From: Paenarthrobacter aurescens
GTDB lineage: Bacteria; Actinomycetota; Actinomycetes; Actinomycetales; Micrococcaceae
Length of the DNA stretch: 64,000 nucleotides
Direction of reading: 5' to 3'
Assembly: GCF_025421775.1 (NCBI RefSeq)
Contig: NZ_JAOEFX010000010.1
Coordinates: 62,001 to 126,000, forward strand
A program made the position numbers and the translations under genes. Shown in pieces: positions 1-8,599 of this stretch. Below the pieces are notes generated by a model, which saw only the letters and a program-made list of their open reading frames with translations, ran no database searches and was not told where the DNA came from. Position 1 is the stretch's first letter, and each line of letters opens with the position of its first letter.

Positions 1-651
1 GAGCTGAACGCAGGTGGTACGGGTGCCCGGGCTTTCTTTGCGGCCGCCGACGTAACCAACGAAGAGCAAGTGCAGGCAGCCGTCGACGCCGCAGCGTCCC
101 TGGGGCCGCTCCGCATCGTCGTGAACTGCGCCGGGATAGCGACGCCAGGTAAGGTCCTCGGCCGTGACGGCGTCCTGCCCCTCGAAACCTTCAACAAGGT
201 CATCCAGATCAATCTGGTCGGTACCTTCAATGTCATCCGCCTCGCCGCGGCCGCAATGGTGGAAACCGATCCCGTGTCCACGGAATTGGGAGGGCCTGAA
301 CGCGGCGTCATCATCAACACCGCCTCCGTTGCCGCTTTCGAAGGCCAGATCGGTCAGCCCGCCTACGCCGCATCCAAGGGCGCCGTGGCTGCCATGACCT
401 TGCCGCTGGCACGCGAGTTCGCCCGTTCCCTGATCCGGGTAGCCACCATCGCGCCCGGCATCTTTGAAACACCCATGATGGCCGGTCTCCCACAGGCGGC
501 CCAGGATTCCCTTGGCCAGCAAGTCCCGCATCCCGCACGCCTTGGCCGCGCAGCGGAGTACGCGAACCTGGCAGCCCACATAGTGGAGAACGCCATGCTG
601 AACGGTGAAACAATCCGGTTGGACGGCGCCATCCGTATGGGACTCAAGTGA
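1..651 (+). CDS. SDR-family 3-hydroxyacyl-CoA dehydrogenase-like protein (5' end outside window)
   Basis: The reading frame is open from base 1, so the start codon and the N-terminal glycine-rich NAD site lie upstream; a GTG at 70 is internal. Visible short-chain dehydrogenase signatures are the NCAG motif near residue 42 of the fragment, a catalytic Ser in NTASVAA and the YAASK active-site motif near residue 122. The C-terminal GETIRLDGAIRM ending is typical of type II (HSD17B10-like) 3-hydroxyacyl-CoA dehydrogenases, which oxidise 3-hydroxyacyl-CoA with NAD in beta-oxidation or branched-chain acid breakdown. Its stop codon overlaps the start of an acyl-CoA dehydrogenase gene, so the two are probably translationally coupled and act in one degradation pathway. 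Exact substrate cannot be read from sequence. Confidence 0.85.
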   Translation, partial: ELNAGGTGARAFFAAADVTNEEQVQAAVDAAASLGPLRIVVNCAGIATPGKVLGRDGVLPLETFNKVIQINLVGTFNVIRLAAAAMVETDPVSTELGGPERGVIINTASVAAFEGQIGQPAYAASKGAVAAMTLPLAREFARSLIRVATIAPGIFETPMMAGLPQAAQDSLGQQVPHPARLGRAAEYANLAAHIVENAMLNGETIRLDGAIRMGLK

Positions 652-1931
652 TGGGCGACTACAGCGTCGCCGGCTCCCTGCCCGGGGGCCCTGTTCAGGC
701 GGGCTCCGGTCCAGCCTCGGTGGCGGAGTTGCCTACCGCGGATTTTTTCGACTTCGAGTCGCTGCTCAGTGTTCAGGAACAGCGGAAACTCAAGGAACTC
801 CGGGCATTCCTTGCCTCCGAGATCGCCCCCTACGCCGGGGAATGGTGGGAGAAAGCTGAATTCCCGGAACACATCCTGCCCAAACTCGCAGCCCTACGGC
901 TCAGCGCACCGGCCCAGCGCGGATACACGCACCTCTTCGCGGGCCTGGTCATCGCCGAGATGACCCGAGTGGACACCTCAATAGCCACCTTCTTCATGGT
1001 CCACCACGATCTCTTCGTTGAGTCGCTGTACGACTTCGGCACCGATTCACAGCAGGACCGCTACCTCGACGACGCCTCGAACCTGCGCACCACCGGCGCT
1101 TTTGCACTCACCGAGCCGGACCACGGGTCCGATGTTGCAGGCGGCATGGAAACCACCGCCCGTCGCGTTAAGCGGCCACATCACGACGGCGGCGACTACT
1201 GGGTGATCAACGGCGCCAAACGCTGGATCGGCAACGGGACGTTCTGCGACTACATGCTGGTGTGGGCGAAAGACGAAGCCAACGGAGCCATCCGTGCCTT
1301 CATCGTGGACGCCTCGTCGGCAGGCATCACCCGGAGCCGCATCGAGAACAAGATCGCCCTGCGGACCGTGCAGAACGCCGACATCGTTTTCGTGGATGTC
1401 GAAGTAGCTGAGGCAGATCGTTTCGCAGGCATCAGCAGCTTTGCCGACACCAACCATCTGTTGCGTGGCTCCCGGATCATGGTGGCGTGGCAGGCCGTCG
1501 GCCAGCAGATGGCGGCCTTCGACGTCGCCCGGCAGTACGCCGTAGAGCGAATGCAGTTCGGCAAACCACTCGCCAAATTCCAGCTCGTCCAGCAACATTT
1601 GGTGGACATGCTCGGAAACGCAGTAGCAAGCATGGGGATGATGGTTCGGATAGCGCAACTGCAGGAAGACATCTACACCGATGCGCAGGGTGTGCGGCAC
1701 GGAGGTGCCGACATGGCACAGGTGGCGCTCGCCAAGGCCTACTGCAGCGCCAGGATGCGCGAGACAGTTGCACTGGGCAGGTCCATCCTTGGCGGCAACG
1801 GAATCGTCACTGACTACAAAATTGCGAAGATCTTTGCCGACGCCGAGGCCATCTACACCTACGAAGGCTCCTACGAAATCAACTCGCTCATCGTTGGCCG
1901 CGCAGTGACCGGGGTTTCAGCGATCGCCTAG
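651..1931 (+). CDS. acyl-CoA dehydrogenase (glutaryl-CoA dehydrogenase-like)
   Basis: This 426-residue flavoenzyme would introduce the alpha-beta double bond in an acyl-CoA. It has the usual three-part fold: helical N-terminus, a middle beta domain with FALTEPDHGSD near residue 150, and a C-terminal helical domain ending in YTYEGSYEINSLIVGRAVTG, which resembles glutaryl-CoA dehydrogenases more than straight-chain enzymes. The segment IALRTVQNADIVFVDVEV is also of that type. The ATG at 651 overlaps the upstream SDR stop (TGATG); a GTG one codon earlier (648) is possible. The gene ends 15 bases inside the convergent DUF1684 gene. Substrate assignment is an inference; isovaleryl- or other short-chain CoA cannot be excluded. 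Confidence 0.88.
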   Translation: MGDYSVAGSLPGGPVQAGSGPASVAELPTADFFDFESLLSVQEQRKLKELRAFLASEIAPYAGEWWEKAEFPEHILPKLAALRLSAPAQRGYTHLFAGLVIAEMTRVDTSIATFFMVHHDLFVESLYDFGTDSQQDRYLDDASNLRTTGAFALTEPDHGSDVAGGMETTARRVKRPHHDGGDYWVINGAKRWIGNGTFCDYMLVWAKDEANGAIRAFIVDASSAGITRSRIENKIALRTVQNADIVFVDVEVAEADRFAGISSFADTNHLLRGSRIMVAWQAVGQQMAAFDVARQYAVERMQFGKPLAKFQLVQQHLVDMLGNAVASMGMMVRIAQLQEDIYTDAQGVRHGGADMAQVALAKAYCSARMRETVALGRSILGGNGIVTDYKIAKIFADAEAIYTYEGSYEINSLIVGRAVTGVSAIA

Positions 1932-2780
1932 GCCTTCCTGCGTTGTCCCGCCCTGGTCCTGCGGGAGCTTCTCCCCGGCTTCCACCCGCACATCGATCGA
2001 ATTGCCGCGGACTGGCATGGGGCACGTTCCGTAGGGCGTGAAAGCGCTGGGGTAATTGATACTGCGGTTGAAATCGATCACCACGGAACCATCGGGACGG
2101 GGCCGGGGGATGAATACCTTGCGCCACTCATCCGTGGTGTCTCCGTTGGTTTCATCGTGGAAAGTCACATTGAGGGCGCCCAGCTTCTCCTCTTCGGCGT
2201 GAAGGCGGATCTCGTGCGGGATGCCCGGTACCCGGAAAACCACCTCGCCCACTGACCGATGGACCCCGTCCACCAAAGGGTTGGCTGTACCGATGGGTAC
2301 GTCCTGGGGCTCGGCGTAGGCTTCGAAGTGGCCCCCGACAATCCAGTCAGGGTTGAAATCGTACGTCGGTACGCCGCTGAACTCCGTCAGTACGGGAGAG
2401 CCATTGTCACGGGTGCGAACAGCGTACTTATCCGCACGCATGGCGAGTTCCACCACCACCTGCTTGCCATCGGCGCCGCCGTATTGGACCCACATCAGCG
2501 ACTCTTCGTCTTCCAGCACGGCAGTGACCGTTCCTTCGACCCTCTCTCCAGTCTCAACGAAAGTGAGCCCGTCAGCCGCGCTCGCTGAAAGAGATGCTGT
2601 GGTGCCGTCGGTGGACCAGAGGCCGGGAACGAGTTCCAGTTCGGTAGGTGCAGCCTCAAGCCACTGGAACGACGTCAGGGTCAACCAACCATGTTGGGTG
2701 GAGAGCGCTTCATTGCGACCGGTGCGGAACCGTTCCCAACGGGCCAGCTGGGGGTCGGTTGCGGTGGTGGGCGAGCTCAT
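1917..2780 (-). CDS. DUF1684 domain protein
   Basis: This 287-residue soluble protein has the conserved N-terminal pattern of DUF1684 (RTGRNEAL followed by GWLTLTSFQWLE near residue 32) and the C-terminal DFNRSINYPSAFTPYGTCP stretch that is the most conserved part of the family. No signal peptide or membrane segment is visible. The function of DUF1684 proteins is not established. The gene converges on the acyl-CoA dehydrogenase gene with a 15-base overlap at the 3' ends. Confidence 0.85.
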   Translation of the reverse strand: MSSPTTATDPQLARWERFRTGRNEALSTQHGWLTLTSFQWLEAAPTELELVPGLWSTDGTTASLSASAADGLTFVETGERVEGTVTAVLEDEESLMWVQYGGADGKQVVVELAMRADKYAVRTRDNGSPVLTEFSGVPTYDFNPDWIVGGHFEAYAEPQDVPIGTANPLVDGVHRSVGEVVFRVPGIPHEIRLHAEEEKLGALNVTFHDETNGDTTDEWRKVFIPRPRPDGSVVIDFNRSINYPSAFTPYGTCPMPVRGNSIDVRVEAGEKLPQDQGGTTQEGLGDR

Positions 2781-2906
2781 GGGTCTCCTCGGCTTTGTTC
2801 ACGTCAGTTCGCGATGGTTGCACTTCCCTCAACTATGCGCCGGGCGTCGCCATTCCCGGAATCCATGGGCTGAGACAACGGGTGTCACGACCATAGTGGA
2901 ACGGCC

Positions 2907-2935
2907 CGCGCTGGCCCCCAACTCATGCCAGCGCG
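2907..2935 (-). terminator. hairpin after the adhesin gene
   Basis: A perfect 9-bp inverted repeat (CGCGCTGGC / GCCAGCGCG) with an 11-base loop lies downstream of the adhesin-like gene. There is no T-tract, as is common for actinobacterial terminators, so termination activity is inferred. The remainder of 2781-3016 shows no convincing gene. Confidence 0.45.
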
Positions 2936-3016
2936 AGCCGAGATTGATGGACTGCAGCGATAGGCCGTGCACAAAATGCCCGGCCCGCCGCTGCTGTCAT
3001 GCCCCGAGGTCGCTTC

Positions 3017-4396
3017 CTAGTGCGATCCCCGCTTGGACCTGCGGGCACCTGCGAATGCGAGCAAGGAACCCAAAGCCAGGAGGACGGCTGCCGCGAACAC
3101 GAACACCGATCCGGGGGCGCCCGTGTTGGCCAACTGCTCGGAGTTGTCCGCCTCTACGGGCTCCGACGGCTCCTCCGTAGGCACCACAACAACGGGGATG
3201 GCGGGCGTGCTCGTGGGCACAGGCGTTGCCGTGGCGGTGGGGGTTGCTGTGGTGGTGGTGGGGCTTGGTGTGGGTGTGGGGGTTGCTGTGGTGGTGGTGG
3301 GGCTTGGTGTGGGTGTGGGTGTGGGGGTTGCTGTGGGTGTGGGTGTGGGGGTTGCTGTGGTGGTGGTGGGGCTTGGTGTGGGTGTGGGGGTTGCTGCGGT
3401 GGTGGTGGGGCTTGGTGTGGGTGTGGGGGATGCTGTACCTTCGCCGGTGCCGCTTCCGCTGCTTCGACGCGTCTGGGCTCCGACCGGGCTTTCCTGGCCC
3501 GAGATGGTGACCGTTCCGTTGTTCTCGTAGGAGTCCAGTGACGCATCGGTCACCTTCGTCTCGACGAAGAGTTCCACATGCTCGCCTTCAGGGAGGCCCG
3601 TCCAGCTGACCGTGAGTTCTTGTGGGCTGCATTGGACGTTCGCGGGATATTGCTCATTGTCGTAAGGCTCGGAAATGTTGCCGGTGTTGGTCACCCTTTG
3701 GCCAACCCGGGGGGTGACGTGGCTGCAGTCGATCTCCATGCCGGCTGCGGGGGTATCGGTAATCACGACATCGTTGGTCTCCGAGGTCATGGGCGGCATG
3801 TAGAAGACCGATTCAAGTTCAGTCTGGGAAGGGTCCGACCACCACATGGACTTGCCGGCAGATGTCGGAATGCCCGGACCGCAGTCCTCCTGGCAGGATT
3901 CGATGACCACGGGAACGCGGACGACGCTGGAACCTACGATGAAGTTCAGCTCTTCCGCATCACCGGTCCCCGGCGTCAACGAATACTGGGTGACGAAGGA
4001 ACATGTTCCCCCCACGTCGAGGGGATGGGTGGCGACAAAATCACCAAGGGTGAAGACAACCAGGCCGGCGTCATTTGCTACTGCCCTGGCAACAGTGTCG
4101 CCTTGGGAGTTATCCAGATCGAAGGTGGAAGCACCAAACCAGCGCAGCTGCGGCGGGAGCTGGATGCTGAAAGTGTCGCCGGGCTGGGAGTTGTCCGGAA
4201 CGGACCATTCGCAGGTCAGATCCACCTGGTCCCATTGACTGGACACCACTGATTCCGTGCTCAATGTGATCTCCGCATCTGCCAGCTCTGCGGCGCTGGC
4301 GGGCAATGCCGACATGCCTAGCCCCAGAGCGGCAATGACGGCCGCCAAAAGCGCGGCCACCAACGACACGGTTTTAAGATGAATCTGATTCTTCAT
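3017..4396 (-). CDS. LAxTG cell-wall-anchored adhesin-like protein with TP-rich stalk
   Basis: The 459-residue product begins with a signal peptide (positive start, hydrophobic core, ASA-A cleavage near residue 36). Residues about 37-310 form two beta-rich segments resembling the Ig-like ligand-binding domains of Gram-positive surface adhesins. Residues about 319-392 are an almost pure Thr/Pro/Ser/Ala stalk made of TPTPSPTTTTA-like repeats. The C-terminus has a sorting signal: LANTG near residue 421, a hydrophobic helix, and the basic tail RRSKRG. LAxTG is the motif of class E sortases; no sortase gene is in the window. Binding partner unknown. The protein probably projects from the wall on the glycosylatable stalk. 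Confidence 0.8.
   Translation of the reverse strand: MKNQIHLKTVSLVAALLAAVIAALGLGMSALPASAAELADAEITLSTESVVSSQWDQVDLTCEWSVPDNSQPGDTFSIQLPPQLRWFGASTFDLDNSQGDTVARAVANDAGLVVFTLGDFVATHPLDVGGTCSFVTQYSLTPGTGDAEELNFIVGSSVVRVPVVIESCQEDCGPGIPTSAGKSMWWSDPSQTELESVFYMPPMTSETNDVVITDTPAAGMEIDCSHVTPRVGQRVTNTGNISEPYDNEQYPANVQCSPQELTVSWTGLPEGEHVELFVETKVTDASLDSYENNGTVTISGQESPVGAQTRRSSGSGTGEGTASPTPTPSPTTTAATPTPTPSPTTTTATPTPTPTATPTPTPTPSPTTTTATPTPTPSPTTTTATPTATATPVPTSTPAIPVVVVPTEEPSEPVEADNSEQLANTGAPGSVFVFAAAVLLALGSLLAFAGARRSKRGSH
3220..3440 (-). repeat. coding minisatellite of the adhesin stalk
   Basis: On the plus strand this stretch is a run of GGTGTGGGTGTGGGGGTTGC-like and GTGGTGGTGGGGCTT units, several of them near-identical over more than 30 bases. 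It encodes the TP-rich stalk in the minus-strand gene. Such arrays change length by slippage, so stalk length may vary between strains. Confidence 0.85.
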
Positions 4397-4492
4397 TTGC
4401 TGGATGGTCCTTCGAATCCGTGGTGGAATGTTCCGTCAGAAGTTGAGTGTTCCCGCCACGTGGTTCGTGACGCCGGCATCCGGCAATGCGAT

Positions 4493-5317
4493 CTATTTGG
4501 TCTCGTACGTGGAACCTTGGGTCGATGCTGCAGTTGTGCCTGCAGTTGCCGCAGCCGATGCGGAAAGCGGGTAGAACTTCATGCGTGCGGGGCTAAGGGC
4601 ACCATCCCCCAGAGCTTCCAGGGCAGTTTTACACTCCACCAGCCGGCACAGGTTGCTTTCGCTGAGGGGGAAGAGAACGTGGACGGCCGAGTTTTTGTAC
4701 ATGGCCATTGCCCCGGTTCCATGCAACTGCCCTTTGACGGATTCTCCGATCCGGGCCAACAATGTCCAGCAGTGGCTTCGGCTATCACGGGGCCTGGGGA
4801 CCGAGATGATTGCCAAGGCATGCGCCCCCGGGCAGTCGGAGCCAAATGTGAATACTTCATGGACCCGGCGCTGGAAGTGGGCTTGGGTAGCCAACCCTGT
4901 GTACACATCCGTGCATGAGATGGGAGGCGCGGATTCAGCAACTTCGGCCCAGCCTTCTGCCAATGATTGGAGCGCATCGACGTCGAGGGTCTGTTCTGCC
5001 GCCGCGAACAGGGCCCGGAAGTCGGTCATGGTTTCACCGATGCTGACCCCGTTCCTCGCGCGGGCAGCACCCAGTGATTTGGCCGTGGGAGCTGGAACCA
5101 TTGCGTTCGTGGCGAGTGAGGTTACGACGGTCCGGACCTCGGGCAGGAACCAATCCGCACGGAAGCGCCAACCTGTCTGGTAGCTCGTGGTCTGCCATCT
5201 ACGCAGCAAAAGGTGCCGCGAGAACGTGCACTCTGCGAATGATTTTGTCCGGAACGATGTCATATCCGAACAGTGCGCGGGAAAGCCGTTTCGTGACGAA
5301 ACAGCTCCGAGATTCAT
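4493..5317 (-). CDS. uncharacterised actinobacterial protein with degenerate GGDEF-like segment
   Basis: I do not recognise a named family with certainty. The 274-residue product has a first part (DWFLPEV, then LGAARARNGVSIGETMTDF) that looks like a helical regulatory segment, and a second part beginning CTDVYTGLATQAHFQRRVHEVF, which resembles the DxLTGL start of GGDEF domains without the GGDEF catalytic loop. Enzymatic activity is therefore unlikely. The C-terminus is Ala/Thr-rich. It is divergent from the sigma-factor gene at 5411 and next to the adhesin gene, so a role in controlling that unit is possible but only inferred. The start at 5317 is chosen for an AAGGT box upstream; a start at 5263 is possible. 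Confidence 0.6.
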   Translation of the reverse strand: MNLGAVSSRNGFPAHCSDMTSFRTKSFAECTFSRHLLLRRWQTTSYQTGWRFRADWFLPEVRTVVTSLATNAMVPAPTAKSLGAARARNGVSIGETMTDFRALFAAAEQTLDVDALQSLAEGWAEVAESAPPISCTDVYTGLATQAHFQRRVHEVFTFGSDCPGAHALAIISVPRPRDSRSHCWTLLARIGESVKGQLHGTGAMAMYKNSAVHVLFPLSESNLCRLVECKTALEALGDGALSPARMKFYPLSASAAATAGTTAASTQGSTYETK

Positions 5318-5349
5318 TGCTAAAGACCTTGTATAAACCGCGTCACGAC

Positions 5350-5377
5350 TTGCCTCCTGCCGCCACTCCTATATATG
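5350..5377 (+). promoter_or_regulatory. possible promoter of the sigma-factor gene
   Basis: TTGCCT (5350-5355) and TATATG (5372-5377) are separated by 16 bases in the 93-base gap between the divergent genes. A GGGGGTG ribosome-binding sequence precedes the ATG at 5411. The match is modest and unverified. Confidence 0.3.
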
Positions 5378-5410
5378 GGCAGGATTATTTACGGTTTGGG
5401 GGTGCCTTAG

Positions 5411-6982
5411 ATGGCACACAGGTCACAATCGGGCAGCAACGTGGGCGTGGACGTCGAAAGCGACGGTCACCTCATTGAGTTGGTCCGCGGCGGAGAGGTG
5501 TCCGCCTTTAATGGACTCTACGAGCGCCACCTCTCCATTGCGTCCACGGTGGCGAGACGGAACGTGGACAACCCCAGCGACGTCGAGGATGTTGTGGCTG
5601 AGGCTTTTCAGTCCGTGTTGCAAAGCCTCGTGGCGGGGAAAGGGCCGGACACGTTCTTTCGGGCGTACCTGCTCTCCACGGTGACCAGGTTGTCCCATCA
5701 GCGGAATCGAAAGGCGGGCAAGGTCCTGCCGAGCGGGGACGATTCTGTTCTGGACCAAACTCTGACCGATTCGGATGCCGCCGTCGACGCCTTCGAATCC
5801 CATACGGTAGCCAAAGCGTTCAGGGCATTGCCGGAACGTTGGCAGGCGGTGCTGTGGTATCTGGACGTGGAGCGGATGAAGCCAGCGGTTGTGGCCCCCA
5901 TTTTGGGGCTGTCCGCCAATGCTGTTTCCGCCCTCGCTCTTCGCGCACGCGAAGGCTTACGACGCCAATACCTTCAGAGCCACATTGCGAATCAACCCGA
6001 TAGCGGATGCGTCGAGTACGTGTCCAAACTCGGCAATTTCCTCCGGGGCGGTCTCTCCAGTGCAGCGGAGCGCAAAGTCCGTAATCACCTGCATGGCTGC
6101 TCCAAGTGCACCGCCGCGCTTTCTGAACTAAAGGACGTTCAGGGAAGCATGAGGGCAGTGCTGCTTCCTTTGGTGACAGGCATACCTCTCGCAGCTTGGG
6201 CCGGCAAAGGTACCGGGCTTGGAGTCCTGGGCGGAGTAGTCCCAGTGAAGGCCGCCCTGGTGGTCCCTGCCCTGGCGCAGCCAGCCGTTATGGCCATCAT
6301 CGCGGCGGCGGGGGTTGGGCTGGTTCTGGGCGCAGTGGGCATAGTGGACCAACTGACTCCCGACGCCTACATGGACCAGCGGGCCGTGGAGACCGCTGCC
6401 ACGCAATTGCCACAGAACCCCGGGACGATAACGCCGACGCCGACGCCGACACCGACGCCGACACCATCGAGTCCGCCGGCGGCGGCACCGGCTACGCCGC
6501 CACCGGTGGCGGTTTTACCCCCAACGCCGTTGCCGGAGCCTTCCCCAGGGCCGGCGCAACCTCTTGATCCTGTTCCTTCGCCGGTAACTACGGCGGCTCC
6601 CACGCCCACGGCTGTTCCTTCGGTGCCCGCCCCGACGGAAATTGCCGGCTCGGTGCGGCGGGACCGGGACGGGCGCTCCAGTGGTACACCTTTGGAAATC
6701 GACTTCAAGGTCGCAGGCACCCAACCCTTGAGCAGCGGCAAGGCTGTGTTCTCAGTAAGCCAGAATGCCTGGCTCGTGGAGGATTCGGTTCGAGCCCCGG
6801 ACGGATGGACCTGCACCATGGAAAGCAGGAGCGTGCTGAGTTGCACCACTAAGTCTGTTCAGCGTGATGACCTTCACTTCCACATCGAGGCTGATTACAA
6901 GCGCAGTCGCGATGACCAGGTTCTGACCTACACCCTGAGCGGTCCAGGGATCACTTCCAACGGTTTTTCATACAAGTTCTGA
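5411..6982 (+). CDS. ECF-type sigma factor fused to zinc-finger, membrane helix and exported domain
   Basis: This 523-residue protein combines functions usually split between a sigma factor and its membrane anti-sigma factor. Residues about 17-85 are sigma region 2 (YERHLSIASTVARR, DVEDVVAEAF), about 125-190 region 4 with a helix-turn-helix (KPAVVAPILGLSANAVSALALRAREGL). Around 226-234 lies HLHGCSKC, the H-x3-C-x2-C zinc motif of ZAS anti-sigma domains. A membrane helix spans about 286-312, followed by a Pro/Thr linker (337-410) and a beta-rich C-terminal domain outside the cell. The arrangement predicts a one-protein system that senses the envelope and is tethered or released to drive transcription. 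The adjacent adhesin gene is a plausible target because both proteins share a PT-rich wall-spanning stalk. Confidence 0.85.
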   Translation: MAHRSQSGSNVGVDVESDGHLIELVRGGEVSAFNGLYERHLSIASTVARRNVDNPSDVEDVVAEAFQSVLQSLVAGKGPDTFFRAYLLSTVTRLSHQRNRKAGKVLPSGDDSVLDQTLTDSDAAVDAFESHTVAKAFRALPERWQAVLWYLDVERMKPAVVAPILGLSANAVSALALRAREGLRRQYLQSHIANQPDSGCVEYVSKLGNFLRGGLSSAAERKVRNHLHGCSKCTAALSELKDVQGSMRAVLLPLVTGIPLAAWAGKGTGLGVLGGVVPVKAALVVPALAQPAVMAIIAAAGVGLVLGAVGIVDQLTPDAYMDQRAVETAATQLPQNPGTITPTPTPTPTPTPSSPPAAAPATPPPVAVLPPTPLPEPSPGPAQPLDPVPSPVTTAAPTPTAVPSVPAPTEIAGSVRRDRDGRSSGTPLEIDFKVAGTQPLSSGKAVFSVSQNAWLVEDSVRAPDGWTCTMESRSVLSCTTKSVQRDDLHFHIEADYKRSRDDQVLTYTLSGPGITSNGFSYKF

Positions 6983-7087
6983 TGTCGATTCCCCGAACGG
7001 GACTGCGTCATGAAGTTCCGGGTGACCGCACTCATCCATCAGTTGCGCCCGAAAGCGGGTGATACGAACCATCCATCAAGGGGAAAA

Positions 7088-7156
7088 GTGAACTCACCGT
7101 CAGGCACCGCTACGGTGCATCGTTGGATCCCCGCCACAGCCAAAGGCGCATTCTGA
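7088..7156 (+). CDS. possible 22-codon leader ORF coupled to the ATP-grasp gene
   Basis: A GTG at 7088 preceded by AAGGGGA opens a 22-codon frame (MNSPSGTATVHRW...) whose TGA overlaps the ATG of the ATP-grasp gene as TGATG. The strong ribosome-binding sequence and the overlap suggest translational coupling. No homology is recognised, so expression is an inference. Confidence 0.4.
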   Translation: MNSPSGTATVHRWIPATAKGAF

Positions 7157-8079
7157 TGGCACGCGTGCTGGTCACGGGCATTTGTGGCCCCGCCGGGTCA
7201 TCGCTGGCTCGCCAGCTCAAGTCCAGAGGGCATTGGGTGCTCGGAGCGGACGCACGGCGTGCCCGCCCCGGTGGAGCTGACGCCGCGGCCGTAGTCTCGC
7301 CGCCCCATGCCCCGGGATATCTGTGGGAACTGCGGGGGCTGGTGGCGAATTACGGCATTGAAATCCTCATTCCCACCATCAGCGAAGAACTGGTGCTGAT
7401 GTCCGAGGCCCGCAACGATTTCGCGCCGGGAGTTCAGGTACTGATCGCCGATCCGGCTTCCGTTCGGGCCGCGAACGACAGGTATCTCACCATGACCCGC
7501 CTGGCGAAGGCGGGAGTCAGCGTTCCAGGTTTTGGCCTGCCGGGCATCCTTGGATCCTTGCAGGAGGCCATGGATCGATTGGGCGGGCCGTTGGTGGTCA
7601 AGCCCCGCGTTTCACGCGACGGACATGGCATCCGGGTCCTGGAACGGACGTCCGACGGTGGTGCCCGGTCCGCGCGTATTTGGGCCGGCTTGGATGATTC
7701 ATGGCTCGTGCAGCGCTTCGCGCCGGGTGCCGAATACGCATCGGTGGCACTTCGCTGCGGTCTGGTCCCGGAGCCTGATGACCTCCTGGTGGTGCTGGAG
7801 AAGGAACGGCTCAGCACCTCCCGGCTCGGGCATACGGCCAATGTCCGGAACCTGGAGGCCCATTCAGGGCCGGATATTGCCCGGTTGGCAAGGTCCGCAG
7901 CGGCCGCCTTGGGCCTGACAGGAGCTCTGGGTGTGGATATCAGGCGCATGCGGGACGGCACGCTTGTGGTGTTGGAGGTGGAGGCCAGGTTCGGAAGGCA
8001 CAGTGCCCATGTCCCGCAGCTGTTGGGAAATGTCCTGCGCCGTTATGTGCAGGGACGGGAGTTGGGAAGGTCCGCCTGA
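7156..8079 (+). CDS. ATP-grasp protein, carbamoyl-phosphate-synthase-like
   Basis: The 307-residue protein starts with a Rossmann-like pre-ATP-grasp domain (MARVLVTGICGPAGSSLARQL) and continues with an ATP-grasp fold: VVKPRVSRDGHGIRVL near residue 148 supplies the nucleotide-binding lysine, and GALGVDIRRMRDGTLVVLEVEARF near 255 carries the metal-binding acidic residues. ATP-grasp enzymes activate a carboxylate as acyl-phosphate and ligate it to an amine or thiol; the substrates here are unknown. The ATG at 7156 has an AAAGG box and matches the family N-terminus better than an upstream ATG at 7123. It is not next to an obvious biosynthetic cluster. Confidence 0.75.
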   Translation: MARVLVTGICGPAGSSLARQLKSRGHWVLGADARRARPGGADAAAVVSPPHAPGYLWELRGLVANYGIEILIPTISEELVLMSEARNDFAPGVQVLIADPASVRAANDRYLTMTRLAKAGVSVPGFGLPGILGSLQEAMDRLGGPLVVKPRVSRDGHGIRVLERTSDGGARSARIWAGLDDSWLVQRFAPGAEYASVALRCGLVPEPDDLLVVLEKERLSTSRLGHTANVRNLEAHSGPDIARLARSAAAALGLTGALGVDIRRMRDGTLVVLEVEARFGRHSAHVPQLLGNVLRRYVQGRELGRSA

Positions 8080-8166
8080 CATTACTGGCTATCGGGTTCG
8101 GGTCCAGCACCCTGCCGTGGTTCCTGACCCATGTCGCCCACCTTGGCTGGGGAGTACCCTGACCGC

Positions 8167-8469
8167 ATGGGGATTGATGCAGTGGTTTCAGCCGTAATAA
8201 GTGTCGCTTTGATTCTTGGTTCCATTTGGGCCGGCACGCGCCTCGTTCAGCGGGGGGTTTCGCCGAAAGGTGCATCCGGCACGCTGGGGAGTGTCTTGTC
8301 CATGATTGAGCCGGCCACCGGAGCGCCCACCAGGGTGGAGGCGGCGGCCGCGATCGAAGAAATGCGGCAGCGCAGGCACGAGAAACTCTCTGCGGGGCCT
8401 GCGACAGCAACCGATGGCTTATTCGGCGGAAAGGTGGTCCTCCCCGGCCACGCCGACCCAAAAAGGTGA
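8167..8469 (+). CDS. small single-pass membrane protein
   Basis: A 100-residue protein with one N-terminal membrane helix (AVVSAVISVALILGSIWAG) and a charged cytoplasmic tail containing a short helix (EAAAAIEEMRQRRHEKL). The ATG at 8167 is preceded by GGGGAGT; an ATG at 8131 in frame would add 12 residues without a better ribosome-binding site. Function unknown. Confidence 0.6.
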   Translation: MGIDAVVSAVISVALILGSIWAGTRLVQRGVSPKGASGTLGSVLSMIEPATGAPTRVEAAAAIEEMRQRRHEKLSAGPATATDGLFGGKVVLPGHADPKR

Positions 8470-8599
8470 CGCCAGAATCTGAGACGCATTCCTTGGGTTT
8501 AGTTCAGTGCGGGTAAGATCCCGTAGGAAACATTAGTAATCCGGCTCACAGTATCCAGCGCAGTGTACGGGCCAAACCAGATCCCGAAGGTATGCATCC

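Noticed and set aside
3220..3440. CRISPR-like array
   Set aside because: The repeats have no unique spacers and encode a continuous TP-rich stalk in frame.
6429..6475. Short GAC/GCC repeat as a regulatory element
   Set aside because: It is simply the coding DNA of the PTPTPTP linker in the sigma-factor fusion.
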